Of a DNA stretch of 39,161 bases, positions 15,415 to 25,110 are shown piece by piece. The notes below the pieces were generated by a model. That model searched no databases, was not told the origin of the DNA, and saw only the letters and a list, made by a program, of their open reading frames with translations. The first letter of the stretch is position 1. Each line of letters begins with the position of its first letter. The stretch covers positions 1 to 39,161 of the forward strand of contig JAILAR010000068.1 of NCBI GenBank assembly GCA_024681515.1. Reading direction: 5' to 3'. Both the position numbers and the translations under genes were made by a program. This DNA comes from Eubacterium sp. (lineage in GTDB: Bacteria; Bacillota; Clostridia; Lachnospirales; Lachnospiraceae).

Positions 15415-16161
15415 ATGGATCGGAATAATGTAAATGATCGGGATATAGAGGAAATGGCTCCTGCATCCTCTCTTACATATGCGACTATTGATTATGACCG
15501 GGAAAAGCGACTGGGCGTGAATGAGGTTATTTTCGGGCTTGGCAAATCCGCAGATCAGATCTCCGGAATCCTGCAGGACATGATCGATCATGGGCTGGGA
15601 CGGATCGCGGTTACCAGGATCGACGAAGCGAAAGCGGATTTGGTTCGTAAGCAGTTTCCGGATGCGGAGTATCTTTCGATTCCTGAAATGCTGATTTATG
15701 ATGAGGATAAAATGAAATTAAAGGATCCGGCGAAGAAAGCAGATTCCTTTGGGCTGGTATCGGTGGTGACGGCAGGAACCTCCGATCTGAAGGTGGCAGA
15801 AGAGTCAGCTTGTATGAGTGAGTTCTTGCATCACGAAGTTCTCCGGGTATATGATGTGGGAGTTGCCGGGATCCACAGGCTTTTAAGTCGGATCGAGGAG
15901 ATCCGGAAGGCGGATGTGGTCATAGTTGTAGCCGGAATGGAGGGAGCTCTGGCGTCTGTAGTCGGCGGACTGGTCAGCAAGCCCGTCATCGCGGTTCCGA
16001 CAAGCATCGGTTACGGTGCATCTTTCCAGGGATTATCACCGCTTCTTTCCATGCTGAATTCCTGCGCGTCGGGGGTGGGGGTTGTGAATATCGATAACGG
16101 ATTCGGTGCGGCCATGCTCGCAAATCGGATCCTTGGATTGCTGAAAGAAAAAATGTCCTGA
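15415..16161 (+). CDS. larB: LarB-like carboxylase for nickel-pincer cofactor
   Basis: 248 aa, AIR-carboxylase-like (PurE-related) fold. LarB carboxylates and hydrolyses nicotinic acid adenine dinucleotide to give the biscarboxylic mononucleotide precursor of the nickel-pincer cofactor of lactate racemase and related enzymes. Family marks are the N-terminal IDYDREKRLGVNEVIFGLGK, the VSVVTAGTSDLKVAEES core, VVIVVAGMEGALASVVGGL and PVIAVPTSIGYG. larC, larE and larA are not in the window, so this gene is an orphan here. No clear ribosome site precedes the ATG at 15415, so the start is the least certain part. It ends before a long bidirectional terminator shared with gltX. Confidence 0.88.
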   Translation: MDRNNVNDRDIEEMAPASSLTYATIDYDREKRLGVNEVIFGLGKSADQISGILQDMIDHGLGRIAVTRIDEAKADLVRKQFPDAEYLSIPEMLIYDEDKMKLKDPAKKADSFGLVSVVTAGTSDLKVAEESACMSEFLHHEVLRVYDVGVAGIHRLLSRIEEIRKADVVIVVAGMEGALASVVGGLVSKPVIAVPTSIGYGASFQGLSPLLSMLNSCASGVGVVNIDNGFGAAMLANRILGLLKEKMS

Positions 16162-16179
16162 TATATTTTATGCTCTGAA

Positions 16180-16228
16180 ATAGAAAACCGGGTGCATGCC
16201 ATAGGCGGACATGCACCCGGTTTTCTAT
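16180..16228. terminator. bidirectional terminator between larB and gltX
   Basis: A 19-bp perfect inverted repeat, 16180-16198 with 16210-16228, of the form ATAGAAAACCGGGTGCATG and its complement around an 11-base loop. AAAA on one side and TTTT on the other let it stop both converging genes. Confidence 0.88.
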
Positions 16229-16288
16229 GTGTACGGATCGCAGTGGGAACTGCGGAAAACTATGATAGAAACGGTGATAGAAGGTGCT

Positions 16289-17743
16289 CTATGCCAGTTT
16301 CTCGATCGCTGCCCGAATCCTCTTCAGAGACTCTTCCTTACCAAGCAGGCTCAGAAGTTCGGTTGCTCCGCCGGGAGTAGCTGCTTTGCCGGAGAGTGCG
16401 GTGCGGATCGGCCACATCACAAAGCCGGTCTTATACTCATGGGCAGCTGCAAATTCCTGAAGCGCGGCGAAAAGGGCGTCGTTGGAAAAATCCTCCGCGG
16501 CTTCCAGTACGGGGAGTACCTCGGCAAGCAGTGTCCGGGAGTTTTCCGGATTGGTCTTCATCTTTTTATGGGTATAGAGTGCTGTGTCATACTCCGGCAC
16601 CGCATCGATGAAATCCACCTGGTCTGCGATGTCCGGGAAGATCTCGATCCGGGACTGCACCATGGCAGCGACCTTTTTCAGATCGACCGGGGATTTCACG
16701 GCCTCCTGCAGATATGGCAGCGCCATCTCATGGAATTTCTCAGGATCCATGGCCTTCATGTACTCGCCGTTCATCCATTTCAGCTTGGTCATATCCAGAA
16801 CCGCCGGAGACTTGGACATGTTGTGGTAATTGAAGGCCTTCGTCAGTTCTTCAAGAGAGAAGATCTCCTGATTATCCTCCGGGCACCAGCCGAGTAGCGC
16901 AACATAGTTCACGATAGCCTCGGTCAGGAAACCCTGCTCCAGAAGATCCTCGAAAGAGGAGTGACCGCTGCGTTTGGACAGCTTCGCATGTGTCTCGTCC
17001 GTGATCAGCGGGCAATGGATGTATACCGGAACCTCCCAGCCGAAGGCATCATAAAGGCGGTTGTACTTCGGCGCGCTGGAAAGATATTCATTTCCGCGGA
17101 CCACATGGGTGATGCCCATCAGATGATCATCCACCACATTTGCAAAATTGTAGGTGGGATATCCGTCGGACTTGATCAGGATCATGTCATCCAGTTCCTC
17201 GTTGGGAACGGTGATGGCTCCGTAGAGTTCGTCGTCAAATGTGGTCGTGCCTTCCGTCGGATTGTTCTGGCGGATGACAAAGGGAACGCCCGCATCCAGC
17301 TTTGCCTGCACTTCTTCCTTCGAGAGGTGAAGACAGTGCTTGTCATAGTGGAAGACCTCTTTCCCTTCGATCTCGGTCTTCAGGCCGGCAAGCCGCTCTG
17401 CATCACAGAAGCAGTAGTAGGCTTCACCGCGCTCCACCAGCTGCTTCGCATATTCCATGTAAATGCCGGCCTGCATGCGCTCTGACTGCACATAGGGGCC
17501 GACTCCGCCGTCTTTGTCGGGACCCTCGTCCCAGAGAAGACCGGTTTTGATGAGCGTACGGTTGATGATATCGACAGCGCCTTCCACTTCACGTTCCTGG
17601 TCGGTGTCCTCGATTCGGAGGATAAAATCGCCGTCCTCATGTTTTGCAATGAGGTAAGCGTAAAGTGCCGTGCGCAGGTTTCCAACATGCATCCGTCCGG
17701 TGGGACTGGGTGCGAATCTGGTTCTGACTTTCTTTTCTGCCAT
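16289..17743 (-). CDS. gltX: glutamyl-tRNA synthetase
   Basis: 484 aa class I synthetase. The first signature is [16 protein letters not shown] (HVGN at 19-22 in the HIGH position), and the second is KLSKR (254-258, KMSKS position). The catalytic domain with [20 protein letters not shown] and the all-helical anticodon domain are complete. Since GatCAB is present and no glnS is seen, it probably also charges tRNA-Gln with Glu for transamidation, which is inference. The start ATG has an AAAGGA site just upstream on the minus strand. It is transcribed alone, convergent with larB and divergent from the 17999 gene. It is not linked to gatCAB here. Confidence 0.96.
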   Translation of the reverse strand: MAEKKVRTRFAPSPTGRMHVGNLRTALYAYLIAKHEDGDFILRIEDTDQEREVEGAVDIINRTLIKTGLLWDEGPDKDGGVGPYVQSERMQAGIYMEYAKQLVERGEAYYCFCDAERLAGLKTEIEGKEVFHYDKHCLHLSKEEVQAKLDAGVPFVIRQNNPTEGTTTFDDELYGAITVPNEELDDMILIKSDGYPTYNFANVVDDHLMGITHVVRGNEYLSSAPKYNRLYDAFGWEVPVYIHCPLITDETHAKLSKRSGHSSFEDLLEQGFLTEAIVNYVALLGWCPEDNQEIFSLEELTKAFNYHNMSKSPAVLDMTKLKWMNGEYMKAMDPEKFHEMALPYLQEAVKSPVDLKKVAAMVQSRIEIFPDIADQVDFIDAVPEYDTALYTHKKMKTNPENSRTLLAEVLPVLEAAEDFSNDALFAALQEFAAAHEYKTGFVMWPIRTALSGKAATPGGATELLSLLGKEESLKRIRAAIEKLA

Positions 17744-17867
17744 GATCAGTTGTCCTTTCCTGTTATTCTTTCCGTGGATATCCGCAAGGAGTATCTGCAG
17801 TGCGTCGGAACGCTAAGAGACATTTTACCACGGATGAGAATGAAAGAAAACGTATTTTTGAATATGT

Positions 17868-17896
17868 TTGAAATTCTCCGGAGAGTGTAGTATACT
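17868..17896 (+). promoter_or_regulatory. promoter of the DSAF protein gene
   Basis: TTGAAA (17868-17873), 17 bases, TATACT (17891-17896). The leader then holds an imperfect hairpin: GGTTCT (17938-17943) with AGAACC (17964-17969), enclosing AACGTC-CTTC-GACGTT (17945-17960). No T run follows, so it is not a plain terminator. Confidence 0.55.
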
Positions 17897-17998
17897 ATCA
17901 CCGTATATGCGGTTGTGAGTAAACATGCATTTTTCCGGTTCTGAAACGTCCTTCGACGTTATAAGAACCATAAGCTTATTATATGAGGGAGTTATGGT

Positions 17999-20023
17999 AT
18001 GAATTGGGGTATGGGCAAAACAGGTTCTTCTACCTTGGGCGAACTGAGCTGGGATTTCAGTAAAATGAGTTCCACAACGTTGTTCAGTATAGCTCTGCTT
18101 GCGGTACTTGTGATCCTTTTGATCGTGCTGGTGGTAGTGACGATTAAGGTTCTTTCAAGGGGAAGAAAAGAGGAGCGCGGGGAATATACCGAGCGCACCT
18201 ACACGACGCGTGACGGAGCAGAAGAATCTGATGAGGATACGGACGAAGACGACGAAGAGTCCTCAGATGATGAAGCTTCCGGGTCGGACGACGAGGATTC
18301 GGATTCGGGAAGAAAATCGAAAAAAGACAAAAAAAATGACAAAAAAAATGACAAAAAAAATGACAAAAAGAATAAAAAAGCAGAGAAGAAGAAATTAAAG
18401 GAACAAAGCCGCAATGAGTATGAGAGCGGCGATGGGGAAGATGATGAGGATGAGGAAGAAGACAGCGAGGCTGAGACGACCGTCCTCACAAGTGCAAAGA
18501 CTGAGAAACAGTCAGACAGATCCGGCAGCCGTGAGGATGTAGCGGCCGTAGTGGAGGCTGCACTTCAGGCAAAAGCGAAGGCGGCGGAGCTGGAAGCGCG
18601 CGTTGCCAGAGAGAAGGCGGAGCAGGCGGCTGAAGAGGCTGCACTTGCGGCAAAGAAAGCAAGTGAGGCAGAGGAGGAAGCCAGGGCAGCAGCACGTCAG
18701 GAAGACGACGAAGAAGAATCCGTATCAGAAACGTCTGAAAGTGAAGTTTCAAATGATCCGGATCATGCATATGCATCAGAATCTGCACAGGATCCGGATG
18801 ACGATGAAGAGGCAGATTCAGATGAAGATGATTCAGATGAGGATCTCGATGACGGTGATGAGTTTGGCCGTACGGATGAGATTCCGGTAGCAAGGATCCG
18901 CCGGGAGCTGGGCGAACCGGAACAGACCGAACAGGATCTGATGAAGGCGAAGACACAGATCGCAGATTCCGATCAGATCATAGAAGCGGTGAAGGCTGCA
19001 CGAAGCGGAAAGAAGCCGGCGGCAGAAGCGGACAGTGCATTTGGCGAGAATGCATTCGTAGTGGAGCCCGAGACGCAAAAGACGCTGGATACAACCTTTG
19101 ACAGTGCATTTACGGATCCGAACCTCAGGCAGGATTACATCTCCGGACAGGCAGAGGATGAGGTTTCGGAAGAAGGCTCAGAAGCGGCTTCAGATGTGGC
19201 TTCATCAGACAGCGCATTTGCGGCATCAGAAGAAATTCCGTCAGACAGTGCGTTTGCTCCGCAGGCATCGGAAGAGCTGGTGGACAGTGCATTTGCATCA
19301 CCGGTGGAAGAAGAAAAGGGCGAGGAGGTTCATTCGCTTCAGGTTGCAGGTGAGACCATTACGGTCAATCCGGTGAATGCGGTGAATATCCATACCGTGA
19401 ATGCGGCCGGACCGGTTCAGACGACCAATCCTGAGGCCGGGATCAACGATCCTTCTGAAATGAGCGAGTTCCTGTCGGACAATCCGGTTCCGAAGAAGGA
19501 AAAGAAGAAGCTGAAGAAGCGGGATGTGATCTTCGCAAAGAAATTTGATGAAGACATGCCGAGGATCGAAGGCGGCCGGTTCCTGTGGTACAATAATCAG
19601 GATATTGAGACGCTGACAAAGAAAGAAGATATGTATTTCTACTGCCATTATTTCGACGATCCGGCAGAAGCCGTGCTTCCGCTGATCATAGAAATGTATG
19701 ACTGTGCGTTTGTCCGGACCGAAGAGATTCAGAGGATCGCGTACGGGATCCAGTATAAATCCATGGGTCTTCGTGAGATCCTTACCGCAAAGGAAGATGT
19801 CAGCTTCGACCGCAGCAAGATCAAGAAGGATCCGACAGAGCAGGATCTTCTGCAGATCCGCGCAAAATGGGTGGATTATGTAGATAATTTCCTGCAGATC
19901 ATCGTGATCAAGGCTCCGGCGCACATGCAGGAGTATATCCGGGAGCAGTTATATGCCTACGGAGAGAATGATGTGGAGACGCTGCTGTTCTGTCCGGAAC
20001 CGGAAGATGATGAAGAAGAGTAA
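17999..20023 (+). CDS. membrane-anchored acidic low-complexity protein with five DSAF motifs
   Basis: 674 aa, family not recognised. One membrane helix (about 28-50) is followed by a basic stop-transfer segment, so most of the protein should be cytosolic. Regions in order: Asp/Glu/Ser-rich stretch (66-100); KKND repeats (104-120); acidic stretch; Ala/Glu-rich probable coiled coil (about 180-230); second acidic stretch; five DSAF motifs at residues 345, 368, 404, 416 and 429; and a folded C-terminal domain from about 505 with RFLWYNNQDIETLTKKEDMYFY and CAFVRTEEIQRIAYGIQYKS. It could be a scaffold that gathers partners at the membrane through DSAF, but this is only a guess. GAGGGA lies eight bases before ATG. 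It stands as a single gene. Confidence 0.8.
   Translation: MNWGMGKTGSSTLGELSWDFSKMSSTTLFSIALLAVLVILLIVLVVVTIKVLSRGRKEERGEYTERTYTTRDGAEESDEDTDEDDEESSDDEASGSDDEDSDSGRKSKKDKKNDKKNDKKNDKKNKKAEKKKLKEQSRNEYESGDGEDDEDEEEDSEAETTVLTSAKTEKQSDRSGSREDVAAVVEAALQAKAKAAELEARVAREKAEQAAEEAALAAKKASEAEEEARAAARQEDDEEESVSETSESEVSNDPDHAYASESAQDPDDDEEADSDEDDSDEDLDDGDEFGRTDEIPVARIRRELGEPEQTEQDLMKAKTQIADSDQIIEAVKAARSGKKPAAEADSAFGENAFVVEPETQKTLDTTFDSAFTDPNLRQDYISGQAEDEVSEEGSEAASDVASSDSAFAASEEIPSDSAFAPQASEELVDSAFASPVEEEKGEEVHSLQVAGETITVNPVNAVNIHTVNAAGPVQTTNPEAGINDPSEMSEFLSDNPVPKKEKKKLKKRDVIFAKKFDEDMPRIEGGRFLWYNNQDIETLTKKEDMYFYCHYFDDPAEAVLPLIIEMYDCAFVRTEEIQRIAYGIQYKSMGLREILTAKEDVSFDRSKIKKDPTEQDLLQIRAKWVDYVDNFLQIIVIKAPAHMQEYIREQLYAYGENDVETLLFCPEPEDDEEE
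18326..18361 (+). repeat. three 12-bp tandem repeats with A8 tracts, coding KKND
   Basis: Three exact units GACAAAAAAAAT within the 17999 gene, with a fourth partial unit. Each has a run of eight A. Unit loss or gain keeps frame; slippage within an A run would not. Confidence 0.8.
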
Positions 20024-20038
20024 TCAATAAATATTCTT

Positions 20039-20067
20039 TTGACATGTATTTCGGTATGTGTTAGAAT
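20039..20067 (+). promoter_or_regulatory. promoter of pheST
   Basis: TTGACA (20039-20044), 17 bases, TAGAAT (20062-20067). A start near 20074 leads straight into the T-box leader. Confidence 0.65.
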
Positions 20068-20095
20068 GCAAATCAGTTTAATATGGTCAAAGGCG

Positions 20096-20340
20096 TAGAT
20101 GGTGCAAAGTAGGAAGTGACGGATGTTGTTACAGAGAGCCGGGGATTGCTGGAAACCCGACCGACAGTTGCTTTTGAAATTTCACACCGGAGCTGCATGG
20201 AAGAATGGATCGCCAGTAGTTCATGCCGTAGAGAGAGCGCGTTAAGCTTCCCACGAGAGCCGGTGCAGATGCATCGGAAGGAGGGTGGTACCACGGTTTA
20301 TGATCGTCCCTCTGCCAGCAATGGCAGAGGGACTTTATAT
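20096..20340 (+). promoter_or_regulatory. T-box riboswitch of pheST, specifier TTC
   Basis: T-box GGGTGGTACCACGG at 20283-20296, then a terminator with arms GTCCCTCTGCC (20306-20316) and GGCAGAGGGAC (20323-20333) and a T-rich tail. Stem I has the ACAGAGAGCCGGGG apex, the base helix GGTG (20101-20104) with CACC (20185-20188), and the specifier TTC (20181-20183), a Phe codon. Uncharged tRNA-Phe should open the operon. The TGGT element fits the ACCA end of tRNA-Phe. Confidence 0.93.
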
Positions 20341-20342
20341 TT
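20306..20342 (+). terminator. intrinsic terminator of the pheS T-box
   Basis: 11-bp perfect stem GTCCCTCTGCC / GGCAGAGGGAC with a 6-base loop and TTTATATTT. After it comes a second perfect hairpin, ATGAACCATG-CGG-CATGGTTCAT (20352-20374), of unknown role. Confidence 0.85.
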
Positions 20343-20411
20343 GCGAGAGCAATGAACCATGCGGCATGGTTCATGTATTCAAGCGAGAGAAATGAAATAG
20401 GAGGATTAAAT

Positions 20412-21428
20412 ATGAGCACGCTTCAAAGAATCAAGGAAGAAGCAGAGAAGAGGATCGCGGAGGCGGTCAGCGCGGAAGCGCTGGAGGAGATCCGTGTTTC
20501 GATCCTCGGTAAAAAAGGAGAACTGACCCAGATCCTGAAGAGTATGAAGGATCTCTCTCCGGAGGAACGTCCGAAAGTTGGACAGCAGGTAAATGAGGCG
20601 CGGGTTCTCCTGGAGGAGAAACTGGCCGAGAAAAAGAAAGCCATGAAGCATGCGCTTCTGACGGAGCGCCTGAAGCGGGAGACCATCGATGTGACGCTTC
20701 CGGGCAAGCGGACCATCCGTGGACACCGTCATCCGAATCAGATCGCACTGGAAGATCTGGAGCGCGTATTCATCGGTATGGGTTATGAGGTTGTGGAAGG
20801 CCCGGAGGTAGAGTACGACCGTTACAACTTCGAACTCCTGAATATCCCGGCCAATCATCCTGCAAAGGATGAGCAGGATACCTTCTATATCACAAAGGAC
20901 ATCCTTCTTCGAACCCAGACTTCTTCCGTACAGGCCCGGATCATGGAACAGGGGAAACTCCCGATCAAGATCATTTCTCCGGGACGCGTATTCCGGTCAG
21001 ATGAGGTGGATGCGACTCACAGCCCCTCCTTCCATCAGGTGGAAGGACTTGTGGTAGGCAAGGGCGTTACCATGGCGGATCTGAAGGGAACCCTGGATCA
21101 GTTCGCGCGGGAGTTCTTCGGACCCAATACAAAGACCAAGCTGCGCCCCCATCATTTCCCGTTCACCGAGCCCTCGGCCGAGGTGGATGTGACCTGTTTT
21201 AAATGCGGCGGCAAGGGCTGCTCTGTCTGCAAAGGCTCCGGTTGGATCGAGATCCTGGGCTGCGGCATGGTACATCCCCATGTCCTGGAAATGTGCGGGA
21301 TCGATCCGGAGGTATACTCCGGCTTCGCATTCGGAATCGGACTCGAACGTGTAGCGCTGCTGAAGTATGAGATCGATGATATGCGTCTTCTGTACGAGAA
21401 TGATGTTCGTTTCCTGGGACAGTTCTGA
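20412..21428 (+). CDS. pheS: phenylalanyl-tRNA synthetase alpha subunit
   Basis: 338 aa class II catalytic subunit. The N-terminal coiled coil (1-90) binds tRNA-Phe; the catalytic core begins at [20 protein letters not shown]. Motif 2 is [20 protein letters not shown] and motif 3 is [31 protein letters not shown] cluster near residue 260 resembles the zinc-like loop of many bacterial PheS. ATG at 20412 follows ATAGGAGG; upstream in-frame codons lie in the leader hairpin and are rejected. Works as an alpha2-beta2 tetramer with PheT, which starts 51 bases later. Confidence 0.97.
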   Translation: MSTLQRIKEEAEKRIAEAVSAEALEEIRVSILGKKGELTQILKSMKDLSPEERPKVGQQVNEARVLLEEKLAEKKKAMKHALLTERLKRETIDVTLPGKRTIRGHRHPNQIALEDLERVFIGMGYEVVEGPEVEYDRYNFELLNIPANHPAKDEQDTFYITKDILLRTQTSSVQARIMEQGKLPIKIISPGRVFRSDEVDATHSPSFHQVEGLVVGKGVTMADLKGTLDQFAREFFGPNTKTKLRPHHFPFTEPSAEVDVTCFKCGGKGCSVCKGSGWIEILGCGMVHPHVLEMCGIDPEVYSGFAFGIGLERVALLKYEIDDMRLLYENDVRFLGQF

Positions 21429-21479
21429 TTGGGATGCGGCATAGCTCAAACGATAGGTATCAATTAGGAGGAATAGAAT

Positions 21480-23912
21480 ATGAATACCCCTTTATCATGG
21501 ATCAAGGCCTATGTGCCGGATCTGAATGTGACACCGCAGGAATTTGTGGATCGGATCACTCTGTCCGGATCTCATGTGGAGAGTCACAATGTATATAATA
21601 AGAATCTGGAGAAGATCGTTGTCGGAAAGATCCTGTCCATCGAGCGTCATCCGGACGCGGATAAGCTGGTAGTATGTCAGGTGGATGTAGGGCAGGAGGC
21701 TCCCATCCAGATCGTCACCGGCGCACCGAATGTGAAGGTGGGTGATGTGGTTCCTACCGTGCTGGACGGCGGTAAAGTTGCCGGCGGACATGACGGCGGC
21801 GAGCTGCCGAAGGACGGTATCAAGATCAAGAAGGGCAAGCTTCGCGGCGTGGAATCCTTCGGTATGATGTGTGCCATCGAAGAGCTGGGTTCCAGCAGAG
21901 ATCTGTATCCGGAAGCACCGGAAGACGGCGTCTATATATTTCCGGAGGATGCGGGTGTAAAGCCCGGGGATGATGCGATCGCGGCCCTGGGACTGGATGA
22001 TACAAATGTAGAGTATGAGATCACTTCCAACCGTGTGGACTGTTTCTCTATCCTGGGAATGGCCAGAGAAGCAGCGGCAACCTTCGACCTGCCGTTCTAT
22101 CCGCCGGAGGTGAAGGTGGAATGCAAGTGTCCGGAGAAGACGGAAGATTACATTTCCGTATCCATCGAGGATCCGGATCTTTGCAAGAGATATATTGCCC
22201 GGGTGGTTAAAAATGTGAAGATCGCTCCGTCGCCGAAGTGGCTGCAGAGACGCCTCCGTGCACAGGGAATCCGTTCCATCAACAACATCGTGGATATCAC
22301 CAACTACGTGATGGAAGAGTACGGACAGCCCATGCATGCCTTTGATCTGGATACCATCGCAAAGCGTCAGATCATCGTCAAGCGCGCAAAGGACGGAGAT
22401 GTGTTCAAGACGCTGGACGGTGTTGAGCGGACGCTGGATTCCAATGTTCTGATGATCTGCGACGGTGAGAAGGAAGTTGCCATCGGCGGTATCATGGGCG
22501 GCGAGAACTCCATGGTAACCGATTCCATGACAACGCTGCTCTTCGAGGCAGCCTGCTTTGACGGCACCAACATCCGTCTCTCCGAGCGTCGTCTGGGACT
22601 TCGGACCGATGCGGCCGGAAAGTTTGAAAAGGGTCTGGACCCGAATCTGGCAGAGCAGGCCATCAACCGTGCCTGCCAGCTGATCGAGGAAATGGGCTGC
22701 GGCGAGGTGCTTCAGGGCATGGTGGATGTATATCCGAACCCGGTATCCGCATGGGAACTGCCCTTTGAGCCGGAGAAGATGAATCACCTGCTGGGACTGG
22801 AGGTTCCGGTGGAGCAGATGCTGCATATTTTCGAGACGCTGGGCCTTACATACAATGCAGATACGGAAATGCTGACGATCCCGACGTACCGTCAGGACCT
22901 GCACTGCATGGCGGATCTGGCAGAGGAAGTGGCACGGTTCTATGGCTATGACAAGATCCCGTCCACACTGACCACGATCAATGCGGGTATCGGCGGAATC
23001 CCGGTGAACCAGCAGGTCCAGGGTGTGGCACGTTCCGTGGCGGAGGCAAACGGCTTCTTCGGCGGCATGACCTATTCTTTCGAGAGCCCGAAGGTATTTG
23101 ACAAGCTGCTGCTGCCGGAGGATCACGAGCTGCGTCAGGCCATCCGTATCAGTAACCCCCTGGGTGAGGATTTCAGTATCATGCGGACGACGCCGCTGTC
23201 CGGTATGCTGACCTCTCTGGCTACGAATTTCAACCGTCGGAACAAGAACGTTCGACTGTACGAAATGGGAAATGTATATCTGCCTCACAGCCTGCCCCTC
23301 ACCGAACTGCCGGATGAGAAGCTTCAGCTGACTCTGGGTATGTACGGCGAAGGCGATTTCTTCACACTGAAGGGTGTGGTTGAGGAGCTTTTCGAGAAGC
23401 TGAACTTTGCTGCCGATGTGGAATATGTTCCGGTTTCCGAGTATCCGTTCCTGCATCCCGGCCGTCAGGCCCAGATCCGGAAGGGCAAGCTCCTGGTGGG
23501 CTATCTCGGACAGGTTCATCCGGAAGCAGTTGAGAACTATGATATGAAGGGCGATGTCTATGTGGCGGTTCTGGATATGGATACCGTGACCATGCTGACA
23601 AAGTCTGATATCAAGTATACCGGTGTGGCAAAATTCCCGGGCTCCGGCCGAGACCTGGCACTGGTATGCAACAAGACAGTTCTGGCCGGTGACGTAGAGA
23701 AGATCCTTCGGAAATGCGGCGGTGCACTGCTGGAATCCGTAACTCTCTTCGATGTTTATGAAGGAGAGCAGCTGGGCGAAGGCAAGAAGTCTCTGGCATA
23801 CAGCCTGTTGTTCCGCGCAAATGACCGTACTCTGGCAGATACGGAAGTGAACGAGAAGATCGACAAGATGCTGGCTGCGCTGGCAGAAAAGGGAATTGTT
23901 CTGCGTGCATAA
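21480..23912 (+). CDS. pheT: phenylalanyl-tRNA synthetase beta subunit
   Basis: 810 aa, normal length. Domains in order: N-terminal EMAP/OB-type tRNA-binding domain (about 40-155, with [20 protein letters not shown]), B3/B4 editing domain (about 210-390, including [16 protein letters not shown]), B5 domain (400-475), catalytic-like core (about 485-690) and the FDX-ACB anticodon domain at the end (about 715-810, ending [18 protein letters not shown]). It hydrolyses Tyr-tRNA(Phe) and supports tRNA binding. AGGAGGAAT lies seven bases before the ATG. Second gene of the pheST operon. Confidence 0.97.
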   Translation: MNTPLSWIKAYVPDLNVTPQEFVDRITLSGSHVESHNVYNKNLEKIVVGKILSIERHPDADKLVVCQVDVGQEAPIQIVTGAPNVKVGDVVPTVLDGGKVAGGHDGGELPKDGIKIKKGKLRGVESFGMMCAIEELGSSRDLYPEAPEDGVYIFPEDAGVKPGDDAIAALGLDDTNVEYEITSNRVDCFSILGMAREAAATFDLPFYPPEVKVECKCPEKTEDYISVSIEDPDLCKRYIARVVKNVKIAPSPKWLQRRLRAQGIRSINNIVDITNYVMEEYGQPMHAFDLDTIAKRQIIVKRAKDGDVFKTLDGVERTLDSNVLMICDGEKEVAIGGIMGGENSMVTDSMTTLLFEAACFDGTNIRLSERRLGLRTDAAGKFEKGLDPNLAEQAINRACQLIEEMGCGEVLQGMVDVYPNPVSAWELPFEPEKMNHLLGLEVPVEQMLHIFETLGLTYNADTEMLTIPTYRQDLHCMADLAEEVARFYGYDKIPSTLTTINAGIGGIPVNQQVQGVARSVAEANGFFGGMTYSFESPKVFDKLLLPEDHELRQAIRISNPLGEDFSIMRTTPLSGMLTSLATNFNRRNKNVRLYEMGNVYLPHSLPLTELPDEKLQLTLGMYGEGDFFTLKGVVEELFEKLNFAADVEYVPVSEYPFLHPGRQAQIRKGKLLVGYLGQVHPEAVENYDMKGDVYVAVLDMDTVTMLTKSDIKYTGVAKFPGSGRDLALVCNKTVLAGDVEKILRKCGGALLESVTLFDVYEGEQLGEGKKSLAYSLLFRANDRTLADTEVNEKIDKMLAALAEKGIVLRA

Positions 23913-23944
23913 CTGAAACATTGAATTATCAGAAACAGAAGAAT

Positions 23945-25075
23945 ATGAAAGTATCCGACTTTAACTATGAGCTTCCGGAGGAGCTGATCGCCCAGGATCC
24001 CCTGGAGCGCCGCAGCGACTCCCGGCTCATGGTCTTAAACAGAAAAAAGAATACCATCGAACATCGGACGTTCCGGGACATCACGGAGTATCTCGCTCCC
24101 GGAGACTGTCTGGTGGTGAATGACACGAAGGTGATCCCTGCGCGTCTTCTTGGCGTGAAACCGGACACGGGAGCTGCTGTGGAGGTGCTGCTCCTCAGAA
24201 ACCATGGGGACAATGTGTGGGAAGCGCTTGTAAGGCCGGGAAAGAAGCTACGGCCCGGAGCGGTCGTGTCCTTCGGGGACGGACTGCTGACCGGAACCAT
24301 CGAACAAGTGCTGGAAGACGGAAACCGGCTGGTACGTTTTTCCTACGAGGGGATCTGGGAGGAACTCCTGGATCGTCTGGGAGAGATGCCGCTTCCGCCA
24401 TATATCACCCATAAACTGCAGGATAAGGACCGCTATCAGACGGTATATGCCGCTCATGAGGGCTCGGCTGCCGCGCCTACGGCGGGACTGCATTTCACAC
24501 CGGAGCTGCTTGCGGAGCTGGAAGCAAAGGGTGTCAGGATCGCAAGGCTGACGCTGCATGTGGGACTGGGAACCTTCCGGCCGGTGAAGGCAGAGACCAT
24601 CGAAGAGCATCATATGCACAGCGAGTATTATGAGCTTTCACAGGAAGCTGCGGATCTGATCAACCAAACCAAGGCGGAGGGCGGAAGAGTGATCTCCGTC
24701 GGAACCACCAGCACACGTACGCTGGAGACGGTGGCGAATGCGCTGGAAGCAAAGGCTGCCGGTTTATGGAACGAAGAAGAGGGCATGCCTTCCAATATGG
24801 CGGATATCGTGGCCCGGAATGCATCGGCTGCTTCGCAGAACACGGAGTTCCTTCCTCTGCGGGCCTGCAGCGGATGGACGGACATTTTCATCTTTCCGGG
24901 ATATCGGTTCCGGGTGGTGGACAGTCTGATCACTAATTTCCATCTGCCTCAGTCCACGTTGATCATGCTGGTCTCGGCCTTCTATGACCGGGAGCATGTA
25001 CTGGAGGCGTATCGGACGGCGGTGGAAGAGAAATACCGGTTTTTCTCCTTCGGAGACGCAATGCTGCTGCTATGA
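23945..25075 (+). CDS. queA: tRNA preQ1(34) S-adenosylmethionine ribosyltransferase-isomerase
   Basis: 376 aa. QueA transfers the ribosyl moiety of SAM to preQ1 in tRNA to give epoxyqueuosine. The family start [20 protein letters not shown] fixes the ATG at 23945 and excludes the TTG at 23921; the ribosome site is weak (AGAAG). Other marks are [37 protein letters not shown] and VGLGTFRPV, and the C-terminal [20 protein letters not shown]. It is 32 bases after pheT and is probably cotranscribed. Other queuosine genes are not in the window. Confidence 0.95.
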   Translation: MKVSDFNYELPEELIAQDPLERRSDSRLMVLNRKKNTIEHRTFRDITEYLAPGDCLVVNDTKVIPARLLGVKPDTGAAVEVLLLRNHGDNVWEALVRPGKKLRPGAVVSFGDGLLTGTIEQVLEDGNRLVRFSYEGIWEELLDRLGEMPLPPYITHKLQDKDRYQTVYAAHEGSAAAPTAGLHFTPELLAELEAKGVRIARLTLHVGLGTFRPVKAETIEEHHMHSEYYELSQEAADLINQTKAEGGRVISVGTTSTRTLETVANALEAKAAGLWNEEEGMPSNMADIVARNASAASQNTEFLPLRACSGWTDIFIFPGYRFRVVDSLITNFHLPQSTLIMLVSAFYDREHVLEAYRTAVEEKYRFFSFGDAMLLL

Positions 25076-25077
25076 TC

Positions 25078-25097
25078 CGGGGAGCGCTTTAGGTGTG
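25078..25097 (+). repeat. short GGAGCGCTTTAGG repeat before the amidase gene
   Basis: CGGGGAGCGCTTTAGGTGTG, followed at once by the AAGGAG ribosome site. Member of the family also seen at 10941, 11043 and 32741. Confidence 0.35.
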
Positions 25098-25110
25098 ATA
25101 AGGAGTGGGC

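Noticed and set aside
20352-20411. An N-terminal extension of PheS starting at 20352
   Set aside because: That start lies inside a perfect leader hairpin and has no ribosome site; ATG 20412 has ATAGGAGG and the family N-terminus.
21495-23921. An 808-codon open frame on the minus strand across pheT
   Set aside because: It mirrors the pheT frame codon by codon and has no family pattern; the plus strand encodes a complete PheT with all domains. It is a composition shadow.
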